DNA from: Toxonevra muliebris | Lineage: Eukaryota > Arthropoda > Insecta > Diptera > Pallopteridae | Assembly (NCBI GenBank): GCA_963691655.1 | Contig: OY829330.1 | Location: 1,674,001 to 1,738,000, forward strand | DNA length: 64,000 nt | Direction of reading: 5' to 3' | In this document: positions 22,716 to 34,700 of the stretch, one piece after another | How the letters are laid out: each line of letters begins with the position of its first letter | Numbering within the stretch: the first letter of the stretch is position 1 | The notes under the pieces: model-generated | Told to the model about the DNA's origin: nothing | Database searches by the model: none | The model's input: only the letters and a program-made list of their open reading frames with translations | Translations under genes and position numbers: made by a program

Positions 22716-25700
22716 GTTCATACTTTTTTTTCATCCAAACATATATTTTTACCAAAAAAAAATATTTCGATTTTTTTTTAACTTCAAAAATTAAAAAAAA
22801 AATTTTTTTTTTAATTAATTAATTTTTTCGTAATTTTCTTCATCCTCGTTATCATCGTTCACTTTTATCTCGTTGTTAGCTTAACCCAGTAATGACTAGC
22901 GGTGCCATATGGCACCTTTTCGTGAGTCGTTCCTGAGCCAGGTTCAAAACATAAAATTTTCTCGAGTTACTTTCTTGATCTATCTTCTTTGGTTCCTTAA
23001 TAGGTTAAAGCAAAGATGGCCAAACGTGCACTTAAGTGCAAAATGAGCTTTAAACTCTCCATACATATCGTATACGAATACGTAAACACAAAAAAAGCCA
23101 ATGCGTTTGCAAAACTACGTCTCCACAACAATGCCTTCGTCTTCGCTGCAAAATGCCGTTGCTACGTTCAAAGGCAGCGCAGTATAAAAGTTTGACATTA
23201 ATTAATTTAATGTGTTCTTGAACAATTAAATCGTAAAAATTAAGTTAGATTTTGTTGTTAAATCTCGAAGCAAGCTTGGAGTATGCTGTCACCGGTTTTA
23301 TTTTTGAACAAATTATTTGTGGCTAAACCTCTTTAGCCAATAAAATTTATATTATATTATATTGTCATAAATTATCTTGAAGTTATTTAACATGAATTAT
23401 TACAACCTTGAATTATACTTACCTTAACTTACCTTGTATTGTACCTAAAACCAAAATAAATTGAATTTATACTTACCCTGTAAAATATTTACCTCTAAGT
23501 TCCTATAAAATACTTACCTCTAAGATCCTTTAAAATACTTACCTATGGTTACACTACCATCTGTTAAAGTGAGCGCGACGATTCGATCGAAAGTTCGGCT
23601 CATTCAGTTTAACTTGCATCTTACTTTTTCTCAATTAATCTTAAATTCATTTTTGCATTCTTTTTTATAAGCGTTTTGCCTTATCAGTGTAAAATAATTT
23701 AAGTGCATTAAATATCTAATATCTAACGTGCTACGAATATATCGGTGTTTCTTTCAAAGTGTCTCCTCGAAGAGGTAGACTTATTCATGGTCCTTCGAGC
23801 CGCTACATAAAGAATCAGCACCTAACTAAAAAATATAAGACCAATAAACTAAAACATAAAAGTGTAGAACAAAAGTTAAAAAAGAAACAAGTGGAACAAT
23901 CTACAAACAAAAGTGCACAAACTATAAACAGAAAAACAAGTATAACATTTAAACATAAGAATAAACACACCAGAAGGAGGAAAAACTTTCAAGAGTAGAA
24001 AAAAAATCAACGAGGGAACATTGTCACAAAAACAACGGCAGAGAAGAACACAATACACCAAGAAGATACTCAGCGCACTTTGGCAATTACAACCGTAAGT
24101 TGATTTTGCATATCCATTGCTTAATATCATACCATTGCTTACTTAAAATCATAAAAAAAACGTTATTTGATTCCCATATAAAAATAACTGTCGTAGCTTA
24201 TGTACCAGATATGTGTATGTAAAGATAAAAACAAGCTGTAAAACACCGCAACCATCGAGTCATTTACACAAGCATACATACATATATACAGCAAAACTCT
24301 TTTGCATGTACATAACTACCAGTGTAAGTACAAAAATAAATGATACACACGGTACTTAAAAAAAATTTATTTTATATACATTTTTATAGTATATAGCAAA
24401 ACTCATTTGCATATAAAGACCTACCAGTGGCGTTAATAAAATAAAGGATACCTGCCCACGGTACTCAAAAAAAAAAAAAAAATATTTTTTTTTTGAGTTT
24501 AGCTGGTAGGAAGCAAGTACCTAGTTCCTGTGTATATACGTAATACCCATTTTAGTCATACACTGGGAAAAATTTTGTCTTGTTTTATAATTAATTGAAA
24601 AATATCTGTTTTCAAATATTTAATTTTATTTAACATTTTAAGCGTTTTACAAACGAGTTTTCGACATTTTTATTAATTACCCAGTGGTAAAATAGCCGTG
24701 TGTATAATTTATATCCCTGTTGGTTATACACTGTAAAACTTTTTTGTTTCCTTTCATTTCCTCAAAACATTGTGTGCTATTTTTAATTTCTTCGAAATAT
24801 TTTCTTTGAATTTACACTTTTATATTTTTTATTTTCTCTCGAAAAATACGAATTTCTCTGTTTTTTATCACATTTACGATCTCTCTATATCGTTGTTGAA
24901 ACCCCAATCGATAAATTTTTAAAATTTTAGATTTTTTCTGTCATCGGCTAATAAATTAAGTTTCTCGTTGGTTGATTCGAATAGTAACCCCTTACGAAAA
25001 AAAAAAAAAAATCGCTGAAAAATATCAAAATGCCAGTTGAAAGAAGCCCTGATAGATCAACCAGTCAGAAGGTTGAAACAAAAAATCTTTCTGTCGCGGT
25101 AGGTCAAGGAGAAGAGGGAGGACAGGGAACTGAACCTTTTTAATTAATTGAAAAATATATGTTTTCAAATATTTAATTTTATTTAACATTTTAAGCGTTT
25201 TACAAACGAGTTTTCGACATTTTTATTAATTACCCAATGGTAAAATAGCCGTGTGTATAATTTATATCCCTGTTGGTTATACACTGTAAAACTTTTTTGT
25301 TTCCTTTCATTTCCTCAAAACATTGTGTGCTATTTTTAATTTCTTCGAAATATTTTCTTTGAATTTACACTTTTCTATTTTTTATTTTCTCTCGAAAAAT
25401 ACGAATTTCTCTGTTTTTTATCACATTTACGATCTCTCTATATCGTTGTTGAAACCCCAATCGATAAATTTTTAAAATTTTCGATTTTTTCTGTTATCGG
25501 CTAATAAATTAAGTTTCTCGTTGGTTGATTCGAAAAGTAACCCCTTACAAAAAAAAAAAAATTACTGAAAAAATATCAAAATGCCAGTTGAAAGAAGCCC
25601 TGATAGATCAACCAGTCAGAAGGTTGAAACAAAAAAACTTTCTGTCGCGGTAGGTCAAGGAGAAGAGGGGGGCCAGGGAACTGAACCCACTAGATTTCCC

Positions 25701-28700
25701 GAAATCGAAATTGGAGCAGATCCCAAAAGGCTTACAAGGAAACCAACAAAAATACAAAAGGGTCGCGATTACGATGCATCGAAAAGCATTTTTATTTTGG
25801 AAGGCGACAATTTAGTGCACTACTGCACTAAATTTGAATCCATTCCCATTGATGAACTTACAGCATCTTTGCTCCACGCCCATCTAGAAGACATCAACCA
25901 GTATTACGAGAATGTTAAGCGAGCTTACCTAGACGTTGTGCTAACCCCTGATGAGGACTTGCCGACCGATTTCAAGCTGATAGCTCGGAACAAAATGGAG
26001 CTAACCCAGGAGAGAGCCCACAACATCAAAGCCCAGATATCTGAGTTATTGGATGTGCAACAGAGCCATACCAATAAAGTCCCACAGGCAACAGAAAAAT
26101 CCCATAGTTCTGTTGCAGAGCAGGCAAACACCTCTCTTTGCCTGAATGTCCCACCGTGTGACACAGAAATATTTTCAGGAGGGTATGAAGAGTGGCCGTC
26201 TTTCCGTGACATGTTTACGGCGGTTTACATTAACCACCCTAAACTCACTTCTGCCCAAAAGCTGTATCGCCTCCGATACAAGACTGCCGGAAAAGATTGA
26301 GCCTTGGTGAAGCAGTACGCTCTCAGCGATGAAAATTTTGAGCTAGCTTGGAATGCGCTAAAGTCCCGGTTTGAAAACAGGTGCATTCTGGTTGACAAAC
26401 AGGTCAAAACTCTTTTGAATCTCCCTCAAATAAGTTTTGAAAATAGTGAAGCATTACAGAAGCTTCAAAATTCAATCAACAATTCTCTGTCCGTCTAAAA
26501 ATCTCAAGGCGTCTCGATAGAGAATTGGGATCCAATTCTCGTATACATTTGTTCTAGGAAACTTCCGGAAGAGACCTTAGCACTATGGGAGCAATCCCTT
26601 AGCTCTCGTAAGGATCTTCCAACGTGGAAACAAATGAACGAATTTCTTACCATAAGATATGAGGTTTTAGAACGGCTTCAAGGCGTCAAGCCGGCCAAAT
26701 CCGGTGTTTCTCAAAATCGGGGTCACAACAGAACACAAAACTTTTATACAGAAAGCAATGTGACATACTCTTGTCCAATGTGCGACGATTCTCATGCGTT
26801 AAGATACTGTGAGAAATTTAAAAGGTTATCTGTGCGTGACAGGGTGAAGGTTGTTCGGGAAAATAATTTATGCGAAAACTATTTTTCCTTCACTCATTTA
26901 AAACCGGAACGTTCGAGCCAACACTTGTGCTCATATTGTCAAAAAAAAGCATCACTCTATGCTTCATATCCCTGCGCCTTCACAATCTTCTTTTAATCAG
27001 GCACAAAAACATAATAGGAAATTCCCAAAACAAAAAAATTCCCAAAGTCTACCCGATGAATCAACAAGTAATAACTCCCAAACATCTACCAAAACATACA
27101 GTCCACAGGTGCAATCCCTATACACCACAAACGAAGAAAAAACATTACTGCCCAGAGCTCTCGTCTCTATAGAGCATCTTGGAGAACTACACACGGTTCG
27201 AGCCCTTATCGACCAAGGTTCTCAGAGAACATTCATCGCATCAAAGGTGCAAAATCGAATGAAGCTCCCAACTCAACATACCCAATTTGAAATTTCTGGA
27301 ATGGGCGGAAAAATAATCCAAAATTCTAGTTATACTTGTTCTCTTCGGCTAGTTACCCCAAAAACTGGCCAAAAAATGAATACCCAAGCAATTGTACTCC
27401 CGCAATTGGCAAAATTTCTTCCCACTTTCACCATTGAACATCCAGATTGGAAACAGGAAGTGATTTGATTCCTCATCGCAAAATATGTGGAAGCCTTCTC
27501 GCGCAAAACACAATATTTGGATGGATTGTAAGTGGACCCATTACCCATAAAGTGTCAACATTCTCAAAACAGGTACAAGAAGTCTCTAATGAACTCCTGA
27601 GTTCTCAACTTAGGCAGTTCTGGGAACAAGAAGAGATACCCCAAACCATACCAATTTCTGAAGAGGATCAGGCTTGCGAAGAATACTACCTGAAGACTAC
27701 ATGCCGTAGGCCAAATAGTAGATATATCGTAAGATTACCTTGCAAGCCCAGTTTCCCAAACCAACAAGGCTTAGGTCACTCCCGGTCGATAGCTTACAGC
27801 CAGTTACTTAGCATGGAAAAGAATCTTGCAAAGAAAGGCGAGCTCAAAAAGGTGTATGATGAGGTCCTGGAAGAATATCTCACTCTCAATCACATGGAGA
27901 AAACCAGTTCTCAGGAAATAATCTCTGACAGCAAATACTTCATGTTTTATTTGCCCCATCATGCAGTAGTTAGGCCTGATAAATCGACTACGAAAGTTCG
28001 CGTCATCTTTAACGCATACAGAAAAACTGGATCTGGACACTCACTTAACGATGCACTGCATATTGGTCCCACACTCCAACCTGATCTTATGACTCTTATC
28101 TTAAGATGGCGATTATACCAGTTCGTCTTTAATGGAGATATCGAAAAGATGTATCGACAAATCCTTGTCCATCGAGACGACCAAGAGTTCCAGCAGATTC
28201 AGGATTTTATGTTAAAAACTCACCTTTGGAGTGAATTGTGCTCCTTTTTTAGCTATTAGAATCCTTCAGCAGCTAGCAAAGGACTCAAAAAGCGAATTTC
28301 CTCTCGCAGAAGAAGTCTTATTAAAAGAAACTTATGTAGATGATATTCTGCCAAGTAGCCACACAATTTCAAATGCTGTTGATAAACTATCACAAGTAAT
28401 TAAAACTCTCGATAGTGCTGGATTCCCACTCCGCAAAATCACAGCAAATCATCTCAAAATTCTGGAAAAAATTCCGAAAGCAAATCTTCTCGATTCTGAC
28501 TTTTTAAAATTTGACGACACCAGTTGTACAAAAACAATTGGCATACGATGGAACGCTCTCTCTGACACCTTTTCGTATTCAATTGTTCCCATTTCCTCTA
28601 CAAAAACTGCAACTAAGCGACAAATTCTCTCGACGGTTGCATAACTTTTTGACCCGGCAGGTTGGCTCTCGCCCATCATGACTCAAGCCAAGTTGCTTCT

Positions 28701-31700
28701 GCAGGCATTATGGTTAGAGGGCACCGACTGGGACGAATGTGTTAAGCCTGGATCACTCCCAAATTGGAACCAATTTTTGGAAAGTCGGCTTTCTATTTCC
28801 AACATCGAAATCCCTCGATGGGTACGCTTTTCTCCACTGAAACAGGTTCATTTCATGGATTCTGTGATGCGTCGGAAAAGGCTTACTGCGCAGCTCTCTA
28901 TCTGCGTATGACGGACACAGATGTCAAAATTTCCTGTCACCTACTTACAGCAAAAGGAAACGTTGCACCATAGCACACGGTTAGTCTCCCGCGTTTGGAA
29001 CTATGCGGCGCCGTCTTGCTTTCACATCTCGTCAAGTCCGTTCGAGAAAACATTGCTCTCTGCCCTAATAACACCTTCTTCTGGTCAGACTCACAAATCG
29101 TGCTTGCCTGGCTGGAAAAGCCTCCATACACTTGGAAAACGTATGTTGCTAACCGTACCGCACAGATCATAAACAATGTTGGCAACGCCACTTGGAAACA
29201 AGTTATTAGTAGTGAAAATCCTGCAGATTTGGACACCCGCGGATGCAGTCCCCAAGAACTAGCATCAAACTCCCTTTGGTGGAATGGTCCTGCATGGCTT
29301 CAGCATCCCGAAGAAGCCTGGCCCAAAGAAAGGTAGTTGTGAATCTCGTAGTTGAAGAGCCATCTGATTTACTCGAAAGATTTTCATCGTTTCCACGCGC
29401 ATTACGCGTTCTTGCATACGTGTTCCGCTTTATCCATCATGGACTTGCTAAAAGGAGAAATTCCCTTCCACTTCCTAATATTTCTCTATCCCAAGCTGAA
29501 GTCCAATTTGTTAAAATAAGGCAACTCTCGTTAGCACAAGAGCGGCATTTCCTTCCGGAGATAAATGCTTTGTCCAAAAAAATTCTCATTCCGAAGAAAA
29601 GCTCTCTATTAACTCTCAACCCTTTCATCGATAAAGTAGGTTTCTTGAGAGTCAATGGAAGATTGGCTGAATCCGGGTTCAGCTACAATGAGCGTCACCC
29701 CATAATAGTCCCCGAAAAATCTTGATTCAGCGTTCTTTATTTTGAATTTCTTCACAAACTCCTGCTTCACGCAAAACAAAGGCTAATGTTCCGAATGGCC
29801 CGCCAAGAATTTTATATCCCACGTCTGAAACCACAGATCAAAAGGTGCATACATCTCTGCAAGGTATATACTATTCATAAACAAAATGTCCGATCCCAAA
29901 TCATGGCGGCGTTCCCCAGTACGTTGCACTTTGTCAATTCCCTTCTCGACTACTGGTGTAAATTTTGCAGGCCCCTTCCAAATTAAAGCGTCCCAGCTTC
30001 GAACGGCAACCTTTCTCAAAGGTTATGTGGCAGTGTTCGTCTGCTTCTCAACAAAGGCCGTACATTTAGAGTTGTGCTCCAATCTCACAACAGAGGCATT
30101 CCGCGCAGCATTCTCAAGATTTATTGGTCGGAGAGAGTTGCCTCACAAAATCATGTCAGACAATGGCACAACATTTATCGGAGCCCACAGATCTATCAGT
30201 AAAGAGTTTCTCAAATTCTCGAAGGAAGTCTCCCAAGACATTCTTCAAAAATACTCTCCCCAAGGAGTTGACTGGGTCTTCATCCCTCCTAGTGCCCCGC
30301 ACATGGGAGGTCTCTCGGAATCCGCAGTGAAAAGCTTTAAAACTCATCTTAAAAAGACTGCCGGCAATCATAAATTCAATTTCGAAGAGTTTTCCACACT
30401 CCTCTCTCGCATTGAATCGGTTCTAAATTCCCGACCTTTATCCCCACTTTCTCAAGATCCTAATGATATTTTAGCTCTCACTCCAGGTCACTTTCTGAGA
30501 GGCGCTCCACTCATGGCGGTGCCTGAACCAGATCCGGCTAACATTTCCTTAATAAACCGTTGGGAAAAACTGAAAGCTCTTCACCATCAGTTCAGCAGGA
30601 GATGGAAGGACGAATACGTAAAGGAGCTTCAGAAACGCTATAAATGGCAACATCCCCAAAAGGAGCTAGAAGAGGGTCAACTGGTCGTGATCAAGGACGA
30701 ATTGCTGCCTCCAAATGAATGGCGACTGACCCGCATAATCACTCTACATCGCGGACCCGATAGACATGCACGAGTCGCTGATGTCCGCATGCGATCCGGC
30801 ACCCTCACGCGCCTTATCGTGAAGTTATGTGTTTTGCCAGTCGCGTAAATCGTCCACAAAAATTCTCAATTTTTAATTTTAAGGCTTCTTTGCCTACCCT
30901 TGGTTTTCTAGTACTAAAGTCCTCTATCTTTACAGGTACGATGTCTCACGATATGCATAAATGCCAGCTATGCCATCGCCCACACGCTCTGCGCTATTGC
31001 AAGGGGTTTATAGCCATGAACCCGGGACAAAGAGATGACGTCGTTACCGCTCATGGGTACTGCCGAAACTGCTTAGCCCGTTCCCACTCGACAGGGTTCT
31101 GTGACTCACCCAATTACTGCAAGCGATGCCAGCTGGGGCACCACACAATGTTGCACACCACAGAACCACCAGCACGTGGAAGGCGTTCGAGCGTGAAATC
31201 GAGACGGAGCGACGGGAACCATTGCACCCAAAAGAGTCATCCGTCCCGGCATCGCTCTCACTCAAGACATCAATCGCGGCGCAAATATGAGCAACTATCG
31301 GTGGGCCAGTCCCGTCGTAGCAGACGCGATCGCGAAGTTCGAGGTTCACGTCGCTCATCCAATTCCGGTCGCTCTGCCTCCAGCTCGCGTGGTCAACGCT
31401 CTAACATTCGACGTATAATTTACACTGTCGAGACAAAACGCTACCGTGGGAAAAAGGTGAAGTCCTTGCTTGCCCAAGCCATCAAATCACTTTCGATCTT
31501 AAAGGATGTCGTCTAAAGTATGCACATGTGCAGGATGACTAAACCTCTTTAGCCAATAAAATTTATATTATATTATATTGTCATAAATTATCTTGAAGTT
31601 ATTTAACATGAATTATTACAACCTTGAATTATACATACCTTAACTTACCTTGTATTGTACCTAAAACCAAACTAAATTGAATTTATACTTACCCTGTAAA

Positions 31701-34700
31701 ATACTTACCTCTAAGTTCCTATAAAATACTTACCTCTAAGATTCTTTAAAATACTTACCTATGGCTACCCTACCATCTGTCAAAGTGAGCGCGACGATTC
31801 GATCGAAAGTTCGGCTCATTCAGTTTAACTTTCATCTTACTTTTTCTCAATTAATCTTAAATTCATTTTTGCATTCTTTTTTATAAGCGTTTTGCCTTAT
31901 CAGTGTAAAATAATTTAAGTGCATTAAAATAAAATATCAAATTTTGTAACGTGCTTCGAATAAATCGGTGTTTCTTTCAAAGTGTCTCCTCGAAGCGGTA
32001 GACTTATTCAATTTGTTTCCGATTAGTGTTTTCAGAATCGCGATGTGTGCAAAAATGGAATCCAACGTGTATGAAGCCAAAAAAAAATATCTTCGGACAA
32101 ATTATGAATAAAATCTAAAATTTAAAAATTAATCTTTCTCTTGTCAAAAACTATAATCATAGGTACTTACTTACTTACGTACAATGTGTTCAAAAATGAA
32201 TACGTGAACGTGTGAAAAAGTAAACAACAATGTATAAATTTATTTGTAGGTATACACTAAGAAATGTTTAGGATTTAATTGTTTAAGAACACAAAGTAGA
32301 TAGATCAAGAAAGTAACTTGAGAAAATAAACTGTTTTTGAACCTGGCTAAGGAACGGCTCATCGACAATGTGCCATATGGCACCGCCAGGCATTACTGGG
32401 TGAAGCTAACAACGAGATAAAAGTGGACGATAATAAGAAGCATAAAAAAAAATTACGAAAAAATAAATTAATTAAAAAAAAAAAAATATATAAAAAAAAA
32501 TTTTAACCCTTGTTACATTAAGAAAAAATCACACTTGTGATATTACGGTCACGGAATGACCTGGCCAGTGTTTTGTATGTATATCGTATGAAAACTCATA
32601 ATTTGAGATTTAAATTTTTTTATTTATTAGTTGTACTGATTATTAATAAGTTTAATACTGTATACATGTGGGCGTGGTGAAGTTTCGCACACCCATAGCA
32701 GAGCGAGTTGAAAGCCGACAGCCGTGGATTATAGACGTGGACGTAGTGATCGGTAGAGTTGTATTCAATTTAAAATCTAAACCTCTCTTTCTCAAAGTAT
32801 TTTAATATCTTTTTTCGAACATTAACTTCTAATATTAAGTTGTTCTTTACTATATTTATTAAACTATAATAAATACTTGAATTTAATTTGAATTGTTTCA
32901 CTAAATAAAAGATCCCACATTTGGGGGCTCAACCGGGATCACAGTGAAACAAACGTTTTGTTATAAAAAAAGGCAAAGAGAAAGAGACAAAATAATAGAA
33001 AACTTAACGATCGCAAAAAAACCGGTTTGTACATAAGCGCTATATATTACGGTACATAACTTGATCACCTCAGAAAAAAAAGTAACGGGAACATTAAAAA
33101 AAAAGAAAAAGTTTTTGAACCCGCTTGCCAGAAGTACAGTCGCGGTTTTTCGATCGATTAGCGTGGTCGCGAACATAAAAGAAAAAATCAATATGGGTAG
33201 TAAAAATAAAAAAAATTGGCAAAGAAGTGCTAATTCAGTGGACGTGGAGAATACACGACAATTGTCAGTAGATCTGGATGATACCAATATGAAATTTAAT
33301 TTAACCGATGTTGAAAATATCGTGCGAAAATACTCCGCCGAAAACTCCGTAAATGTTAAAATATGGATTGATGAATTTGAAGCGTATGCAAATGCATTTC
33401 GCTGGAATAGTGTGCAACGGTTCGTATTTTGCAAAAAATCTCTCTCAGGTGCCGCCAAACTTTTCATCGATTGTGAAGCAAAACCAATATCATATCACCA
33501 ACTCAAAACCGCGTTAATGGAAGAATTCGAAAAGAATGTTTCAAGTTGTGAAGTACACAAGAAGTTGCGGGAAGCGAGGAAGAATAGCGGTGAATCTGGG
33601 CGCGAATTTCTGTATCGTATGCTGGATATGGCAAGTCAGGCTAATGTAGATAACGTTTCAGTATTCCGCTATGTAATTGACGGCATTAAAGACTCGGTAG
33701 TGAACAAAACAATTTTATATGGCGCAAACACAATATCGGAATTTAAAGAAAAACTCGTAATATATGAACAGATGAAATCCGAACGCGAATCTTTTACCAC
33801 TAATAAAACTAATCGTGACGCTCCCGTTTCGAATCCATTTAAATCCATAAGAAAAAGCATCAGCAATAAGGCGCGTTACTGTTTTAATTGCGGATCACCG
33901 GAACATGAATTTCACACCTGTCCAGAAAAGTCAAAAGGTCCAAAATGTTTTGGCTGTAATAACTTTGGCCATAAGCGTTCAGATTGTCCAATGCAGCCGA
34001 AATTCGCAACAAATTTAGTGCAGACGACTAACATGATGCGTCCAGTCGTCGTGAACGGCGTTATGCTTTGTGGCTTGATTGACACTGGAAGCGATGTCTG
34101 TGTTTTAAAGAAGTGTCAAGTAGATAAGATACGTCCATGCTATTTTTCTAAGAATTCTCTCCTATCACTAACAGGTATTGGTGCAAACATTGTTACTGAT
34201 GGATTCTGTAGAGCCAAAGTCTGTCTAGATGGCGTTATGTTTGACGACGTTGAATTTTGTATAGTGGATAGTAGTTTCGTCAGCCCTGATGTCATAATTG
34301 GTATGAGTCTACTCAACAAGGCCGTTGTAAAAATCGTTCGAGGAGAAGTAAGCATCTCGAAAATTGAAGAAGAAGCACAACCTGTATCTGAAGCCAACAA
34401 GGAAACAAACTGTTTTTTAGCTAAGATAGACAATGATATATTTAAAGAAACACAGCACGATTTTGAGTTTGCAAGTCTTTCTGACGCCGATGTCCATAAT
34501 GCAGTAAAATCACTTGTAGTAAATTACGCACCAGTGACGCCTAGACAATCACCTGTTACGATGAAAATTGTGCCAATTGACGACGAACCGATTTACTGCC
34601 CACCAAGGCGATTTCCACCGAGTGAACGAAAAATAATTGACAATCAGATTGAACAGTGGCTACAAGATGGTATTATACGAGAAGGCATATCTGATTATGC

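Larger units (their letters stand above)
23320..32010 (+). mobile_element. BEL/Pao LTR retrotransposon BEL-A, full length
   Basis: The element has TG...CA long terminal repeats, a 5-bp target duplication ATTTG (23315-23319 and 32011-32015) and a primer-binding site starting TGGTCCTTCGAGCC immediately after the 5' LTR. The coding order is gag, aspartic protease, RT, RNase H, integrase, a DUF5641-type tail and an extra 3' gene. All of gag-pol is broken by stops or shifts, but the 3' gene is intact. It is inserted in a long-TIR DNA element and is antisense to Hcf. Confidence 0.92.

Noticed and set aside
23759..23998. Lys-rich frame across the BEL-A 5' LTR/leader border
   Set aside because: It begins with GTG inside the LTR and runs over the primer-binding site; the composition simply reflects an A-rich leader.
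30827..30940. Longer start for the BEL-A 3' gene overlapping the pol end
   Set aside because: The extra residues come from the pyrimidine tract and acceptor and are not seen in BEL-B; the ATG at 30941 directly after the acceptor fits better.
30941..31516. Envelope gene in BEL-A
   Set aside because: No signal peptide, transmembrane segment or furin-like site; the content is zinc-binding and RS-rich.
33061..33192. N-terminal extension of gypsy-A gag upstream of 33193
   Set aside because: It would need a TTG start and reads like leader sequence; the first ATG in frame is 33193.
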